From positions 76,150,401-76,214,400 of the forward strand of contig CM049315.1 in the NCBI GenBank assembly GCA_026874595.1: a stretch of 64,000 nucleotides of DNA. Reading direction: 5' to 3'. The notes beneath the pieces are model-generated. The model was not told where the DNA came from and did not search any database. It worked only from the letters and a program-made list of their open reading frames with translations. The DNA is from Sipunculus nudus (lineage: Eukaryota; Annelida; Sipuncula; Golfingiida; Sipunculidae). The stretch's first letter is position 1. Every line of letters begins with the position of its first letter. The translations under genes were made by a program, and so were the position numbers. This document shows, in pieces, positions 40,301 to 55,300 of this stretch.

Positions 40301-43300
40301 GTCCAAATGACTAAGTCCAGCTTCCTGTAACTCCGCCAAGTAGTTCACTGAACTGGAACCATTTCAACAAACTTGAGAGAAATTGATTCAGGGATTATCT
40401 CTGTGAAATATTGAACAATATGGCTGGACAGTTTTGGAGAAGAAGGATTTTTACAGGTTTTATTAGCTTTTCCTCTATAAATCTAGGTCAAAGTAGATAG
40501 CTAAAATATGTGACATGTGCCTGATTCTTCCATAAAATTTGGTGCTGCTAGCTGCGATGGTTTTTGAGATAGCATGGGTTATTGTACAGTTGACAGCAGA
40601 GGAAGGATGTTGCACCATCGCATATTAAGCTCACAGGTTTTCTAATAATCATACAAATATTATATAATATGTGTAAAAATACATAACCCTTCCAAAATTT
40701 GAAACAGATCCCCTCCTCTTTGGAAACTCAATGACTCCTTTGGACCCTCCAATTTTTCTTCCTATTGAAAGCCCTGAACAAGCTATTTACTTCCCTAAGT
40801 TAAATTTTGTATTGAAGGTACTAATCTCAGAGAGAAAACAAAGTGTAGAATATAATTCCTTAGTGAAAGGGTAAAAAGAAACAGTATACATTATGAAGGG
40901 AAAAACTAATATTTCCCGGAATTTAAGGTTATATTTATTTATAATTCCCTGGGCTTTTAAATAAGATGGTTGCATACCTGATTTATATTTGATCAGCAGC
41001 TCCCAGATATCTCTCCTAGAGTGCGGGTCCACACCAGCGGTGGGCTCATCCAGGATGACAGTTTTTGATCCACCAATAAAAGCGATACCCACAGACAGCT
41101 TACGCTTCATGCCGCCTGACAGGGTACAAGAATTGTTGTGTCTCTTATTCTCCAGACCGGTGTCCTTTAGTATTCTGTTTAATGCAAAAGATGAGACTAG
41201 TGGTACTTTATTGTATAAGGATTCACTAAAATATAAACTATTGCTGGTATAAATTAACATCTGTGTAACATCAATAAAGCTAAAATCATATTCATCCATT
41301 AAAACACAATTAAATATGTCCCTTGAGATTTAAAAATCTTTCAAAGTAGTATGTACTGCATATACTGTCTATGATGCATTTAAACTGATATATTTAGGAA
41401 AATGTGATACAATTAAACAAGCAATATTAATCCTAACATTTATATTATTGGCTATTCAACTTTTAAATTTTAAATATCAAATGACACTTCTTGAACACAT
41501 ACATTTTCTTTAAGAAATATTAAAACTTTAATGTACCGTAAAATCTGTGAAATTTCGTACCTCGATGAATTTCGTACACGGTCTTTCTTCAGTAATCATA
41601 ATTATTAAAATGACATGTTAAATTTCGAACTGCCGATGGTCTGTTACGCCATATTTGGCGTTAGCAAGACTGCCGTGAATGTAACACTGACGTAACCTCA
41701 CCCTATTATCAGGTTTTGAACAAGCCTACCGATCGATGTGAATGCCATGCTATTGATAATTAATATGAATTATAGCCCTAGCACCCGTTCTCTCTTACTA
41801 CGCTACGCTGTGCGAGAGCCCTAGAAGATGACTTGAGGAAACTGGAGACATTCCAAATGACAATTAAATTCTTATATTTCGTCTTAAAATGTCGTATTCG
41901 TTAAGAAATAAAGATATTCTTATCAAATACGCATATAACATACCACTTAGACAGTGTTTGTCCACTTTAAATGTTGATTAGAAGAATATGTATTATCCTA
42001 ATAAACAGTGATACACGGGGAACGATGTCTGCTCTGGCCGGCAGCCGCCTGTGTAACCAGTGGTAACGGGCCGTGTTGGCTCAGCGAGCAAAGGTCACAC
42101 AGTTCATTGTTTCAGATTCTGAGAAAGTTTCAAGCGCCAGCGTTGCAAAGTTTTAAAAGTGAGTCTTGTTTACATACTAAAACATAATATTTAGCTGAAT
42201 TTCATGGTCATTCGAATAAAGTAGTATATCTCCCTTAGATTACTTAAAGTTTCCTTGTCATAAACGTACTATTTGATTTTACACGATTTTTTTTTCCGCC
42301 AAGGGTTTGAAGTTCGCCAGTTTACTCTGAAGCTTTTTATGCGGCGGTATCCAGGGTCCTGAATACCGCCGCATTTAATGCAGTTATATGAATTATATCT
42401 ATATCATATAGAATGTAATTTGACTGAAAACTAAGATTTTTGTTTCCAGCGACAATAAAAAAAACTTAAAATATCTCGAATGTGAGTTGCTTTATTGTCC
42501 GGGATGCGAGCGACGCGCCGTGAACAACTGGCAGACGTCCATGAAGTTTGACGGAGGTTGGAAATTGGATATTGGATAATCAGGATTAACTCCGTAAATG
42601 ATCTGAAGACAACTAGCTTTACGTGCACCGTAAAGGGAGATTTCCATGTGTAAGCCAAATTGGTCTCTTTCAAGCAAACTCAGCGCTCCGATGTGTATGT
42701 AATGCCAATGTTAATCAGTTTGAAAATTAATGCTAATTTCCATTAAAACATTTACAATAAATATCTTGAATGTCACACAAGAACGACTCAGTTTCGAGTA
42801 CCCGGGATCTGTATCGCCCAACAAACAAGGTCACACGAGGTCAAACGGTACGTACATCAAAGCGCTGGCAGACGTTCATGAAGTTTAACAGAGGTTGGAT
42901 ATTTGATATTGGATAATCAGGATCGATTAACTCTTTAAGTGATCTAAAGACCTCTAGCTTTTTGTGCACCGTTAGTGGGGATTTCCATGCGTAAGCCACC
43001 TGAAAAACGATCTCTCCGGGCAAAGCCCCGGATGTCACGAAAGCATGTACGGGTGTCGAGCTTCATGACAGGATTAAATCCTTCAGATATACTTTTCAGA
43101 TTCCTTTCCAAACTGATTTTAATATAAAATAAACAACACAAGTATAGAAAATAATGTTTTTATTCATGAAACTTCATGGTTCACACGGATGAATGCAAAA
43201 TCGGCGAGTGAATACTTGAGGCTCCTATTATCGCCCACTGCTGACGAGGCATCTTCAGTTGTCACGACCATAATTTTAAAACTGCTGAAATCGACTGTTA

Positions 43301-46300
43301 AATTTCGGACTTCCACAAATTAAATTATTTTTTTTCTGTATGAAATTTCACAGATTTTACGGTATATTCTTGTTGTTAATAAACAGATTTGCATATATTA
43401 TAATTACCTACCTCTCTGTCTCTTCCTTAAAGACAGTCTTTTTCACTCCCTTAAGGTTGGCATAAAACTGCAGGTGTTCCATGACTGTCATGCTGTGAAC
43501 AACAAGAACATAGATGATGAGAGTAAGGACAGCTGGAGGTTATGTTTGCTGAGGTCAATAACAATAAGTAATCTGCATCTTGTTGTTGATTAGAAAAACA
43601 TCATTAAATATTGAATAAATAAGTCTACAAAACAGTGCTAGCAGCACAACTGTGCCAGAAGCATAACATGAATTGAACAGCAAGCGCTGCTTCCTATTGG
43701 TTTACCATAACACTAACTTACCAAAGCTGGTGAATGAACACCACCCATGCCTCCTATTATGAGTAATTAATAAGTATGCTCAATGGTACATATAATTGTA
43801 TTTAAATTCTGAAGCAATATAGGGGAAACCCACTGTGACACAATGTTCTATGAGTGAAAAAAAGTTATGTGGGAAATCTGCAGAATTAAAAGATATTTAT
43901 TTTCCAAGGAAATAACTTATTCAATAAATTATATCATATGTATCTATTCTAAATTCTCCTTGTTTTTGGTCAAAACAAACCCCTTATCTATCCATTTTTA
44001 TGTTATCTAGGGAGCTGCTGTAGCTGGTTCAACAGTAAAGCTCGGGAGACTTCAATTACTTTATCATTATCATTATTATTACTATTTTCTAACCAATATG
44101 AAACTATCATTTTTAGGGCAAGTCTTAACAATATGTATAGAGTAAAATATACTAACCTGTCAAACAGTACATTGTACTGTGGACACATGCCAAGAGATTT
44201 TCTTATCTGTTTCATGTCTGTCCTTGTGTCCAGTCCATTTATTTCAGCATATCCATCAGTAGCTGGGAACATCCCAGTCAAAATAGACCTGAGAGTAATT
44301 AACACAGTTTAATTACTGTTTATAACAGCACTGTAACACACACACATATATATATACATAATATATATCTATATATATATATATAACTTTATCTTCTGGG
44401 GTTTGTTTGTGATAAAGTCCACTTTTACACAATATCAACTTGTCTGATTTTACTTAATGCAACTGCAGTTTTAGTGAAAACTAGAATACGGGTAGTCGTC
44501 AAGCGACTACATGTATCCGCCAAATCAGAGTAGGACAGGTGAAGTGACGCATGGATTGAGTGACAAGGGGAAATAGAGTTACATGTGTTACATATTAGAA
44601 TGGATCTCTGCCACGTAAACATGATTGTAGGTGATGCCACCTGTTATTTGAATGAGAAACTATCCAAGATGTATACACATGCAAAATTTCAGGTGGAAAA
44701 GTCATACCACTGCAGAGATATGAGTGATTTTATCCCACAGCAGACAAACAGATGGACACTGTGCAAAAATGGCTGCAGGTGGAGCCACCATTTTTGTGTA
44801 TGTTTAAAAGCTATCCAAGGGCTATATTTGTGTAAATTTTTTTTCCTGATTGGTCAAACAAGTCCAGAGATATAAGCATTAATGTCTGCAGCGTGAATGT
44901 GAATGAAGCTGGCGCCACCTGTCATAAAATCAAGAAAACTATCCAGGATGTGTATGCATGCCGAATTACAGGTAATTTGGTCATACCACTGCAGAGATAT
45001 GAGTGATTTTAACCCAAGGCAGACAAACAGATGGACGCTGTGCAGAAATGGCTGCAGGTGGCACCACCATTTTGTGTATGTTATAAAGCTATCCAAGGGC
45101 TACATTTATGCTCTGTCACACCAACATGCACACACCCGAACCTGCTCACAGTTATCCCATAATTAATCAAAACTTGATTATATCATTCATACCCATCCAG
45201 TCACTTGCTCTGTTCTCGGAAGTGCTGAAAGAAGCGCACAAGACATGGAATTGTGGGAAAAACTGGCCGAGGTTTATTAAAAATAACATTAGAATTTCCA
45301 TATTCAACATATTCAGCAATTATCCCTTCTTTCCCACTGACGGGAAGGTGGGGTACAACATGCCATATATAGGTCATATTAAAAGTAAAAGTAGTAGTAG
45401 TAAAAGTAAACAGTTTACACCTCGACAAATATACTGTTTAGAAACAATAAACTTTAAAATTTTAACATTAACAAGTAGAACACAGAGTGCTTGAGTCGGT
45501 GGCGAAGGGGGTGGTGGTGGGTTTTTCTTCCAGATAGTACATTGCTGGTTGTCGTTTTTCCTGACAGATGAATTCACCGGTCGTCGTTTCTCTTGGTACT
45601 AGTGGTAGATGGTTGCCGAGTCCTGGTTGACGAGTGATCTTGTCCCAGCGCGGGCATGTCTTCTCAAACAATGACCTGGACTTCTATTGGCCGGTACTTA
45701 CTTCCGGTTTGCAGTGCATTATGGTCGCCCCAAATCATTCTTAATATAATATTTAATGGAGTTTTTAGTCCAGTTAGAATACGGACGGGGATGTATGTAA
45801 CATATATTAACTAATCGTGACCCTTCTTGTCAAAGTGAGGTCCTCTGTAATCATTATTCAAAATCTAGCAACCTTGAACTTTCGCCCTCTTGTAAGCAGT
45901 GCGGCCATATTGGATATTCCCCCTCTCCTAGTTAATTCCGCGTCTTCATGAACTGGTTATACTGCAGATAAAATTAAACTACTTGTTTCAATTGAATCTG
46001 CTTATTTAGCAAGGTCCTCAAGCTGCCGGCTATGGGTTTCCATACGTTAAGAGTACCAGATTTCCCAGAACACAGCGTTACCTTAATTATCGCCCAGCGC
46101 CGCCGTACTAATACCGATGTCGGCCCTCCAAGTATTCTATTTGTTGGGACAGTTTTTAACTCTGATTTTGGTTATCATTGCCTTCTTTTCAACCAGGCAG
46201 GTCTTGGGCTTTAAAAATTTGTGAATATACTATAGTTCTGTCCCCCCCCCCCTGTATCATTTCCTTTTATTGGCGCCCAACACACAAAACACTGATGGTG

Positions 46301-49300
46301 CGGCGAGCATAAAATTATTATCTGCTTGGGGCAGAGTAATTGTATTTGTGTAAAATTTTTTTCCTGATCGGTCAAATGGTTCCCGAGATATGTGGGTTTA
46401 TGTGTGGAAACAGACGCACAAACAGACGCTGGGCAAGGAGGAAAGGTCAGAGGTCAAGGCCACTTGGTTAGACACCAGTTCACATGTGACCCGATAATTT
46501 GTGTAAGTTTCAGAAAAATCCATCCTGTAGTCTCAGAGGAGTTCTCCGGAAATGAACGCGGCGGCGGCGGAACCTGGTCAAAAACATAGTATCCGCAAAA
46601 CTTTGTTTTGGCGGATACAACTATGAACGTATAAAATATTCTCCTTGAACTCTGTGGTACACTTATTATTATAGATCAATGATTCCTAAATGTACATTTC
46701 GCAGACCAATACAGTGGAACCTCTCCCAGTGGGCACCTCCACAAAGTGGGCACCTTCAAAAATCGGGCACTTGTCTTTATACAGTGGGCATTTTTTGACA
46801 GTCCTGTTTTTTTTTCCTTATTATTTATGTTGCAGTCGTGCCCTCCATATAGTGGGCACCTCCATAAAGAATTGGCATTTTGGTTCAGTCCCATGGCTGC
46901 CCACATCATACACAATTTACTTAATTCTGTGGGCAAATTGTAGTGGCAAAACTTTCCTGTTGTTAATGTGATAAAATTGTTTCACAAAAGTGTACTCACA
47001 TGGTTGTGGTTTTCCCTGCTCCATTGTGGCCCAAAAATGACAAAATCTGACCTTGGTAAAGTTTCAAATTAAGTTTATCCACAGCTACCTTCCCATTGCT
47101 ATAAACCTGAAACAGAAAAGACTTCAGGTTAAACTATGTATAAAGAAAATTGGTAAACACTAATATTAATTCCGGATTATAACTCTCATTAACAGACATC
47201 AATACTTTTAATTTATGCTACATCTTGACAGGATATCATGTACCCTACCTTTGTGAAATTCACTCAGTTCCAAACCGATCTTCAAAGCTACTGCAAAATT
47301 TGTTATATTGCAATTTTTTTTAAATTTATGTAGCATGAAACAGTATATTAATTTTTAAAGTGAAGTAGGAATAATAAGTACATTTACTATACAATGGACA
47401 TCTGTCATGCCCTAATACCTCATTAAGTTACACAATCACTTCTTAATATATCACTGATGTCAAAAATGAATGGAAAAATAATAACTACCACTATTCAATA
47501 CTATGTTATGAGGCCTTTAAACTTGACATACCTTCCTCAGACCATTGATGACTATCCCAAGTGGAAGATGCTTAGGTTCTGTCTCAAAGTGGTAACCCGG
47601 TGCTACAAAATCAAAGATAAATCAAGATCTGGCCGAACTTACCCAACATCAAACAAACAATATTAAATCTAATATTTATGCAAACAAAAATAGTCCTTTT
47701 ACTTAAAAAATATTGAACAAAAAAACAAAATTATTGGATTCTGTATTAACCATGTAAGAAAACAATGCAACATCTCTGTCTTTGTGTTAAAACAAAAAAC
47801 AAAAAATAAAAACAAGATTAAGTACAAAGCACTCTATCAGTAAATAAATCTATATATATCATATACTGAGATTGTATGTATACTAAAACAAATTAAAGAA
47901 GACAGAGTTTTTATCAGTGGAATTACATAAGACACATTTCATGACATAAATCTGAAGCATTGAAACACAAAACAGGCCTGGTAATCCATTCTGTACAGGA
48001 GACAAAAATTACAAGACAGCCATGTTCACCTTGTGTGAAGTCATTAGTGTTGTTATCTGGTTGTCTGTAGCTCTTCCTGGAGCAGCCACAGCCCTGACTG
48101 GATATACACTGACAGTTTTCATTACCTTGCCCTCTCTTGGAAGAACCTCCACACCAGTACCTCTTACTGACTGGGAAGTACCAAGGCTGTGGCAAGCCAT
48201 AGTCACCTGTAACATCCAAAACAAAATAACGAAGAAAGTAAACACCTGTATTGTCAAAGGCAGAGTTTTTTTTTACTGCACATACATGAATAAGCAGTGG
48301 GGAAAAATTACAGGGTTTAACTTTTCAAAGTGAACAGTAGAACTATAGTGAACTTAACTGATTTATACCAGGAAGAATTTATGGCAATAACTTACTCAGT
48401 TCAGGTGGACAGCAGCAGAAGGGAAGAAACTGAAAATTACTATGTTCATTACTGTTGATAAATATAAGTGAAATATCATGGTTAAAATTCTAAATACAGT
48501 CCAGTCAAGAGGTGTGGTTTTGAATGAAACAAAGATTTAAAGTATTATACTCCACCACATTTGCAGGCTTAATTCTCACATTAACAATACACTCTATCAG
48601 TTTACTAATACATTTAGTAGATAAGAACATACTGAAAGTAATTTCTGGAGAAAATCAACTGTTAAACCCTATGTATTTGAAAACTAACTTAAGCTTGTAG
48701 GATTTCATCCAAGGATAAAATACAACAACACTAGAATTTAGGTAAAAATAACCAAAATGGATAAAAGATCTGTCCGAATTTACAATGATTAGAGAATTAA
48801 AATGCCAAAAATGCTCATACTGCCAGTCATAGGATAAATGTCTGTCTAAGGATATTGAGATTAATGGGCTTCTAAGCTTTACCAGTGCTAAACTTTATCA
48901 ATTTCCTTATTACATAGGGACCCTTTAGCAACTAACTGAGTGACTTGCCAAAGCAGAAGGACGTTTGCCATATTTGACAGCTAGAGGCCACTTGATAAGC
49001 TGGTGGGCAAGTAAAGTCTCTCCCCAGCACTGACCCACAGGGCAGCCTACTTAGTCAAAGGGGAGTTAATGGGTCAGTTCACTTATAATGAAGGAGGGGT
49101 GTAAATATGTATTGGATATCCTAAAGAGACAAATGAAATAATACCTGGGAAGACTGTTTCAATGTACCAAGCGAGAGTTCCATACAGCACAGCATCAATG
49201 GCCAACATAATACACACGTATCCAATGCTGAATTTGTCTAAAGCATTTGGGCGCTTAAAGAAGTTGCTCCACTGAAGCCCAACGAAGTTAAACTCAAAGT

Positions 49301-52300
49301 GAGAAATGTAGCGTCCGGAGAGACCAATGGCACTGGGTGAAAACAGGCACTGTAACAATAGTATCATTATATAACATGAAGTGTTAATCATTTATGTTAT
49401 GATGGTAAGTACCTTAACTTAAACGTATAAATTATTTTGTGATGTAAAACAATCTTGAGTTACATCTCATGCAGTTTAAATAAAGAGATCTAGACAACAA
49501 GGATATTTAATTCACATGTTTTCATAAGCATTATCCATATTTTAGTTCAAAGTTTATTACATAAAATATCATACAACAACACTAAAAAAATAATTGTTTT
49601 GCCTGATTCTACAATTTTAATAATTATGGCCATGAATTTTAAGAAGAAGGCCTATAAATTGATGAAATAACTTACTGTAGCCTAATACTGTCCAGAATGT
49701 ATTTGAGACTAAGGCATGCATATCTTTTGGTGAAATAATAATTTATATTTATAATATAAGCTCACAGTGACTTAATGATATATTCAAGATTGAGGCATAC
49801 CTATTAGTGAAATTGATGACTGTTATGCTGTAACCCTAAACTGTTTTTTCATTATGTATATACAGAGAGTATAGTAATAAGACTGAAGTATATAAATCTA
49901 TAGGTGAAATGACTTACAGTTACAATATACCCCCAGAGTGGCACCTGGCCAGAGGATTCGTCCATGATAGTGAAGTACGTGTAGGGTATGTATAAGATGA
50001 GGTATGTTATCCCGGCGTAGGCTGCAGCTTGTTTGGCATTTGTAAAAAAGGCACAAACCAGGAATCTAAAAATAGAGTGCAGATGAACAATTCTAAATTG
50101 AACTGTCATTATCTGTTACAGTGGAACCTGTCTAAAAGACCACCAATCTATCAAGACCACAATTGGGGGAACCAAAATCATTCACATAGGTTATAACTGA
50201 CCTGTCTAATAAGACCACCTGTGAAGTAAGACCTCTTCTTGGCCAGACCAATGGGTGGTCTCTTAACACAGGTTTTCACTATGCAAAATGATCAATAAAA
50301 GAATTGAAATTTAGTACACCAATTGCATGGCCATCAAGTTTAAAAAGTTATTGATAATTGATAAAATGAAAACAAAAGCTAAACATTTTTACAAGACATA
50401 TTAAAATAGCTGGGTGCATCAAATTTTGTTATATATAAGTTTCAGACTAACTAGGATGTACTGATCGAGCAATGAACGGCATCATATCTCTAAGACCATC
50501 TACAAAACCATGTGGATATTAACATGCAGCTCAAGGCACATCATTAAATCTGGTTGTATTTTGTACATAAATACGGTGTGGATTTTTTTTGGTATAAATT
50601 ACCTGGTCAAAACTGAAAGAGACTTAATTAGAAATAAAAGACTTACCCCAGCTGTATAGCAGCCATAGAATAAATAAACAGGAGAACAAAGATGACTGAG
50701 ACATCACTGAAAGGAAGCAGCCCAGCGTACTTCAGAAGAAAGGACAGCACTGTCACTGTGATGGTGGCTTGTATGGCTGCTGTAATACCCCAGGAGAATC
50801 GCAGCACACTGTCTGTCAGACCCATTATCTTCATTACCTGTGGAATTAATGCTTTGATAATTATTATCCAGCAGTCATAATGTTCCAATCTTTGATTGCT
50901 CCTAAATCTAAAGTAAAAGTTAATATTTTTCATCAATAAAATAGACACGATGATTGCCTCTGCCAGGAGGGTGTGCATTCATCCCTGTTTGTATGTTTGT
51001 GTGTTACAATGATTGCTCACGACATAACTCACGCAATCATGAATGGAATCTCATGAAATTCTCATGGCATTTTGGGAATGGGCCAGTAAAAATCAATCAG
51101 AGTTGCTGTGGATCTGGAATATGATCCGGATTCAGGAACATCATAAAGAAATATTCACAAATATACAGTTACTTATGCATGAATGAATCTAAAAATATGG
51201 GCTGAATGCAAACATTGGTTGGAGGGAATCCCATGATATGGAATTCCTACATGGCAGCTCTAGAGGCTTGCATTCCATAGAGTGCAGATTAATAGTTATC
51301 ACTTTAAAATTGTGTAAACTGATCTGATTTACTATAAATACCAACTAAACAAGAATACCCAAATATACCTGACACATTTTTCTGATCTGGTGTTCCTTTA
51401 TTTTTGATCATTAAAATAATCTTGATTATATCACAGTGGACCATGGAAGTGGTTGCAGGGGTTGGTGACTAGGAGGGGGATGGACAGAAGGGGGTGCATT
51501 ACTACAATAAATGATTACCAGATATCCCAGCTAAGGTGTTATTTTAAGCCAGTCAGTATTACCTTTTTTTAATAAAATGCCTACATGTTATTAACTGGAA
51601 AGTGGGCTGACACAATGTGACAGGCCATTCCCAATCATATCATTGTTCATTAATATAGAAAATATCTGCCAGGCATGTGACCTGTTCTTAGTGACTTAAA
51701 GGTGCTGAATGAAATCTACAAGGATCAAGGGCCATGCCAGGTCAACATGCTCAGTGACAAATCTGCCCTGGAATGAAATCTACAAGGATCAAGGGCCATG
51801 CCAGGTCAACGTGCTCAGTGACAAACCTGCCCTGGAATGAAATCTACAAGGATCAAGGGCCATGCCAGGTCAACGTGCTCAGTGACAAACCTGCCCTGGA
51901 ATGAAATCTACAAGGATCAAGGGCTATGCCAGGTCAACGTGCTCAGTGACAAACCTGCCCTGGAATGAAATCTACAAGGATCAAGGGCTGCAAGACATCA
52001 TTGTGCTCAGTGTTGCATTGGCTAGGAATGGAACTGAAAACAAAACTGGAACCTGCATGTGTGAAGTTGTTGGTGGGATGGGCTGCTTAAGTGGTTGACT
52101 GGAGTACTGTGTGGAGAATAACTATAAAAGACTGATTGTTTTGATAACATACATGGCCTTTTATGAACCATCTAGTTAAGTAACGGCTTAATTTTTATTG
52201 GCCTTAAGTCACTTGTTTCATCACTTTGCTCTACAGACCACTGGCTGATTCACTAAATACATGGAAACAATACTGAACAGGTTGGTTCATAACATATTAT

Positions 52301-55300
52301 GAAGGCCTTGGGATACAGCTACCTGAAGGCCAATATGAAGGAAAATCATAAATATCTAAATATTTGTTTTTAATTATCATGCATATTATCAACCAAACAA
52401 ATGGCCACTCTATTTTGTATCTTAACATTTACTAGCACCTGTAATAATGAGAATCTATATGCAAAATGCTTAGAAATCAAAAGGGAAAGTGATATTCATG
52501 CATTAGGATGCCACCTGGCAACAATGTCTGCACTATAAAACAGGAAGGCTTTCCACTGCTGCTAGAGTTTACAATTACTCCTGCCTGTTAGCTTATTTAT
52601 TAACACATAAAACATGGCACAGATATAGGTTTTTAAGAAGTTACCTCTTTGAGTCTGTATTCTTTTTCTGCAACAACACTTTTCACAAAGAGAGCCACGG
52701 GGAATATCCAGGAAAGAAAGAGGCCCAGGGGCACCATGTGTCTGACCAGCTCCTTCACACTGGAACAAATCAGCCATTAATTGTCACCAACAATGTTCAA
52801 CCAACCTGCATCTGATCAGTAACTATAGTCTGTTCAATCACCCAGTCTACCTGTTTTTTTTTTTGCAATTATCTATAAAATATTAAAGCTTATCTGGTGA
52901 AGTATATTACTTAATATTAAATTACAGATTTTACACAGAATGTCCTTTTTTATATTTTTTTTGGCAGAGGTAATATAATTAATGCAAGGCACTCTTCATG
53001 GCTAAGATGGTGGGTGGCCTGCAGGGGTGGAGGAAACTGAGGACCAACAGAAAACCACAAAACTGGACAGGCCATTACTACCAGTTCTCATAGCCACACT
53101 GAATGGTGACTGAACCTGGGTCACCATTTAACTGTCCAAAATGATACTTAAGGTCACATGCTGTAAGGTGTTCACTTATATTAAACAAAGGAGATTAAAT
53201 AAATGGAGTAACAACTCCATGAAGGTCTCTAAGCCTTCACTTTTTGGGCCATGCCCTAATGGCAATTATGACGTGATAGGCCATTATCAGTTTTGTGTGT
53301 CTGTTGTACCAAGATGTCGGGAAACAGCTGCGGCACAGCCTTTGATATAGAGTGCTGTCTTATCTTACTGACGCAGTCTGCTAAAGATCGTCAGGTTGAG
53401 AGTGATATATCCAGTAACTGAGTGATCAATTACAGGAACAACATGGACCAGAAATATGAATGCACAGACCAATTATTTTGTTAAGAATTATATGCACAGG
53501 TATATTTAGAGAGTTCTTTTGTTGAGGAATCACTGGAGTGAATTTTAGTCAGATGCGGTCACTCTGTATTATTAGCTGCTGTGATAAATGACTGACCACT
53601 GTTAAGACATAAACCTTATTTTCCTTCAATAAAATCTGATTTCTATTAGTTCACATCAGTCTACATACTTCTAACACATATTAATTAGTAGTCATGTTTT
53701 ATAGTATTCCAAGGATACCAAACGTTATGTAGCCCATGTTCAGATGACTTTCATTTTCATTGTAAACTCCGAGCCCTCACCAGCTGCATCATTTTTATTG
53801 TTATTCCTGTGTTATCACCTGTGTTTACCATTTTCAAGCGATGGCTCAGGTGTCTTTCAAGTAACAATGCTTTACACATGTTGGCACACTACTTGATGTC
53901 TATATGAAAATATATCGTATTAAACTGGGTGTGCTGATTGTTCCAATGATTACATTAAATACTCAAAATTAATACTGTTTTGTACTTTGGGTCTCCGGAA
54001 ACTAACAATCATGCCATTCCCCCTTAGGATGGATTCTTGTACTGTATCAATTTGCACCAGGCTTAACAGAGGCATTCTCTGTGCTTTTGACCAGAGAGTT
54101 TTATAACCTTGTCAACATTTGACACATCAGGACCTGGAGTTGTAACTCCATTTACGCAATCTCCTTGATTTAAAACAAATTAAAATTTAATTAAAAATAA
54201 GAACAAGAATAAGTTTGTCACCAAAAACCGCTATGTCTCCCCTGCCTGTGGGTCCCCTATTGCCAAATTTGAGAAAAAATATGAACTACCAATTTCAAAA
54301 GGTATGGTGTTTAAAGAAATCATATATTTCCATCGACTTGACCTTAAAAATCAAGCTAAAATGATCGCACCCCTAGGTTTTCGAACTCCCAAAACACTTT
54401 TGATATATTTTGTGTATCAAACTGGAGAGAAAACTAGATGTGTCGGAAGGACACTAATGCCCCCGCCTTGGGCAAATTAGAAACATTTATAAAATTTTGA
54501 AAATTTTTTAAGTTCAGGAGGTGTTGTATGGTCAAAAGTAGGTCAACAAGGGCAAAATGCAAACTCGATCTGTAACGGGTCATTATCAAGCAACACACCA
54601 AAAATCATGCCAGTAGTATATGCAGGCATTGTGAAAAAAAGTCCATACATGTGCATTTTCCATAAAAATTTCTGTCTTTCATGAAATTTTCTAGGTTTAG
54701 GAGCCGTAAAACAATCAAAAGTAGGTCAACCGGGATGAAACGCAAACTCGATCTGTAACTGTCATTATCTGCCCACACAAAAAAAATCAGGGTGGTATTT
54801 GCAGGCATTGAGGAAAAAAAGTCAGTACATATGCATTTGTTATGAAAATTTATATTTTTCATGAAACTTTCTATGTTCAGGAGCAGTCAAATGGTCAAAA
54901 GTAGGTCAACTGAGACAAAACAAGAACTCGATCTGTAACTGGTCATTATCTGCCTACACACCAAAAATCAGGCCCGTATCTGCAGGCACTGCGAAAAAAA
55001 GTCCATACATGTGCACCTTTTTATGAAATTTTCTATGTTAGAGCACCGTCAAACGGTCAAAAATAGGTCAACTGGGACAAAATGGAACTTGATCTGTAAC
55101 TGGTCATTATCTGCCCACACACCAAAAATCAGGCCAATATCTGCAGGTATTGTGAAGAAAAGTCTGTACAAGTGTATTTGTCATGAAAATATATATTTTA
55201 CATGAAATTTTCTATGTTCAGGAGCCGTAAAACAGTCAAAAGTAGGTCAACCGGGACGAAATGCGAACTCCATCTGTAACTGGTCAATATATGCCGACAC

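Noticed and set aside
49325-49340. Alternative acceptor CACCCAG inside exon 10
   Set aside because: It would delete the conserved CLFSP segment. The TTACAG acceptor keeps both the phase and the family match.
53141-53350. A 69-codon frame in the intron between exons 6 and 7
   Set aside because: Its composition is ordinary, with no motif and no splice sites in a compatible phase; an open frame of this size is expected by chance.
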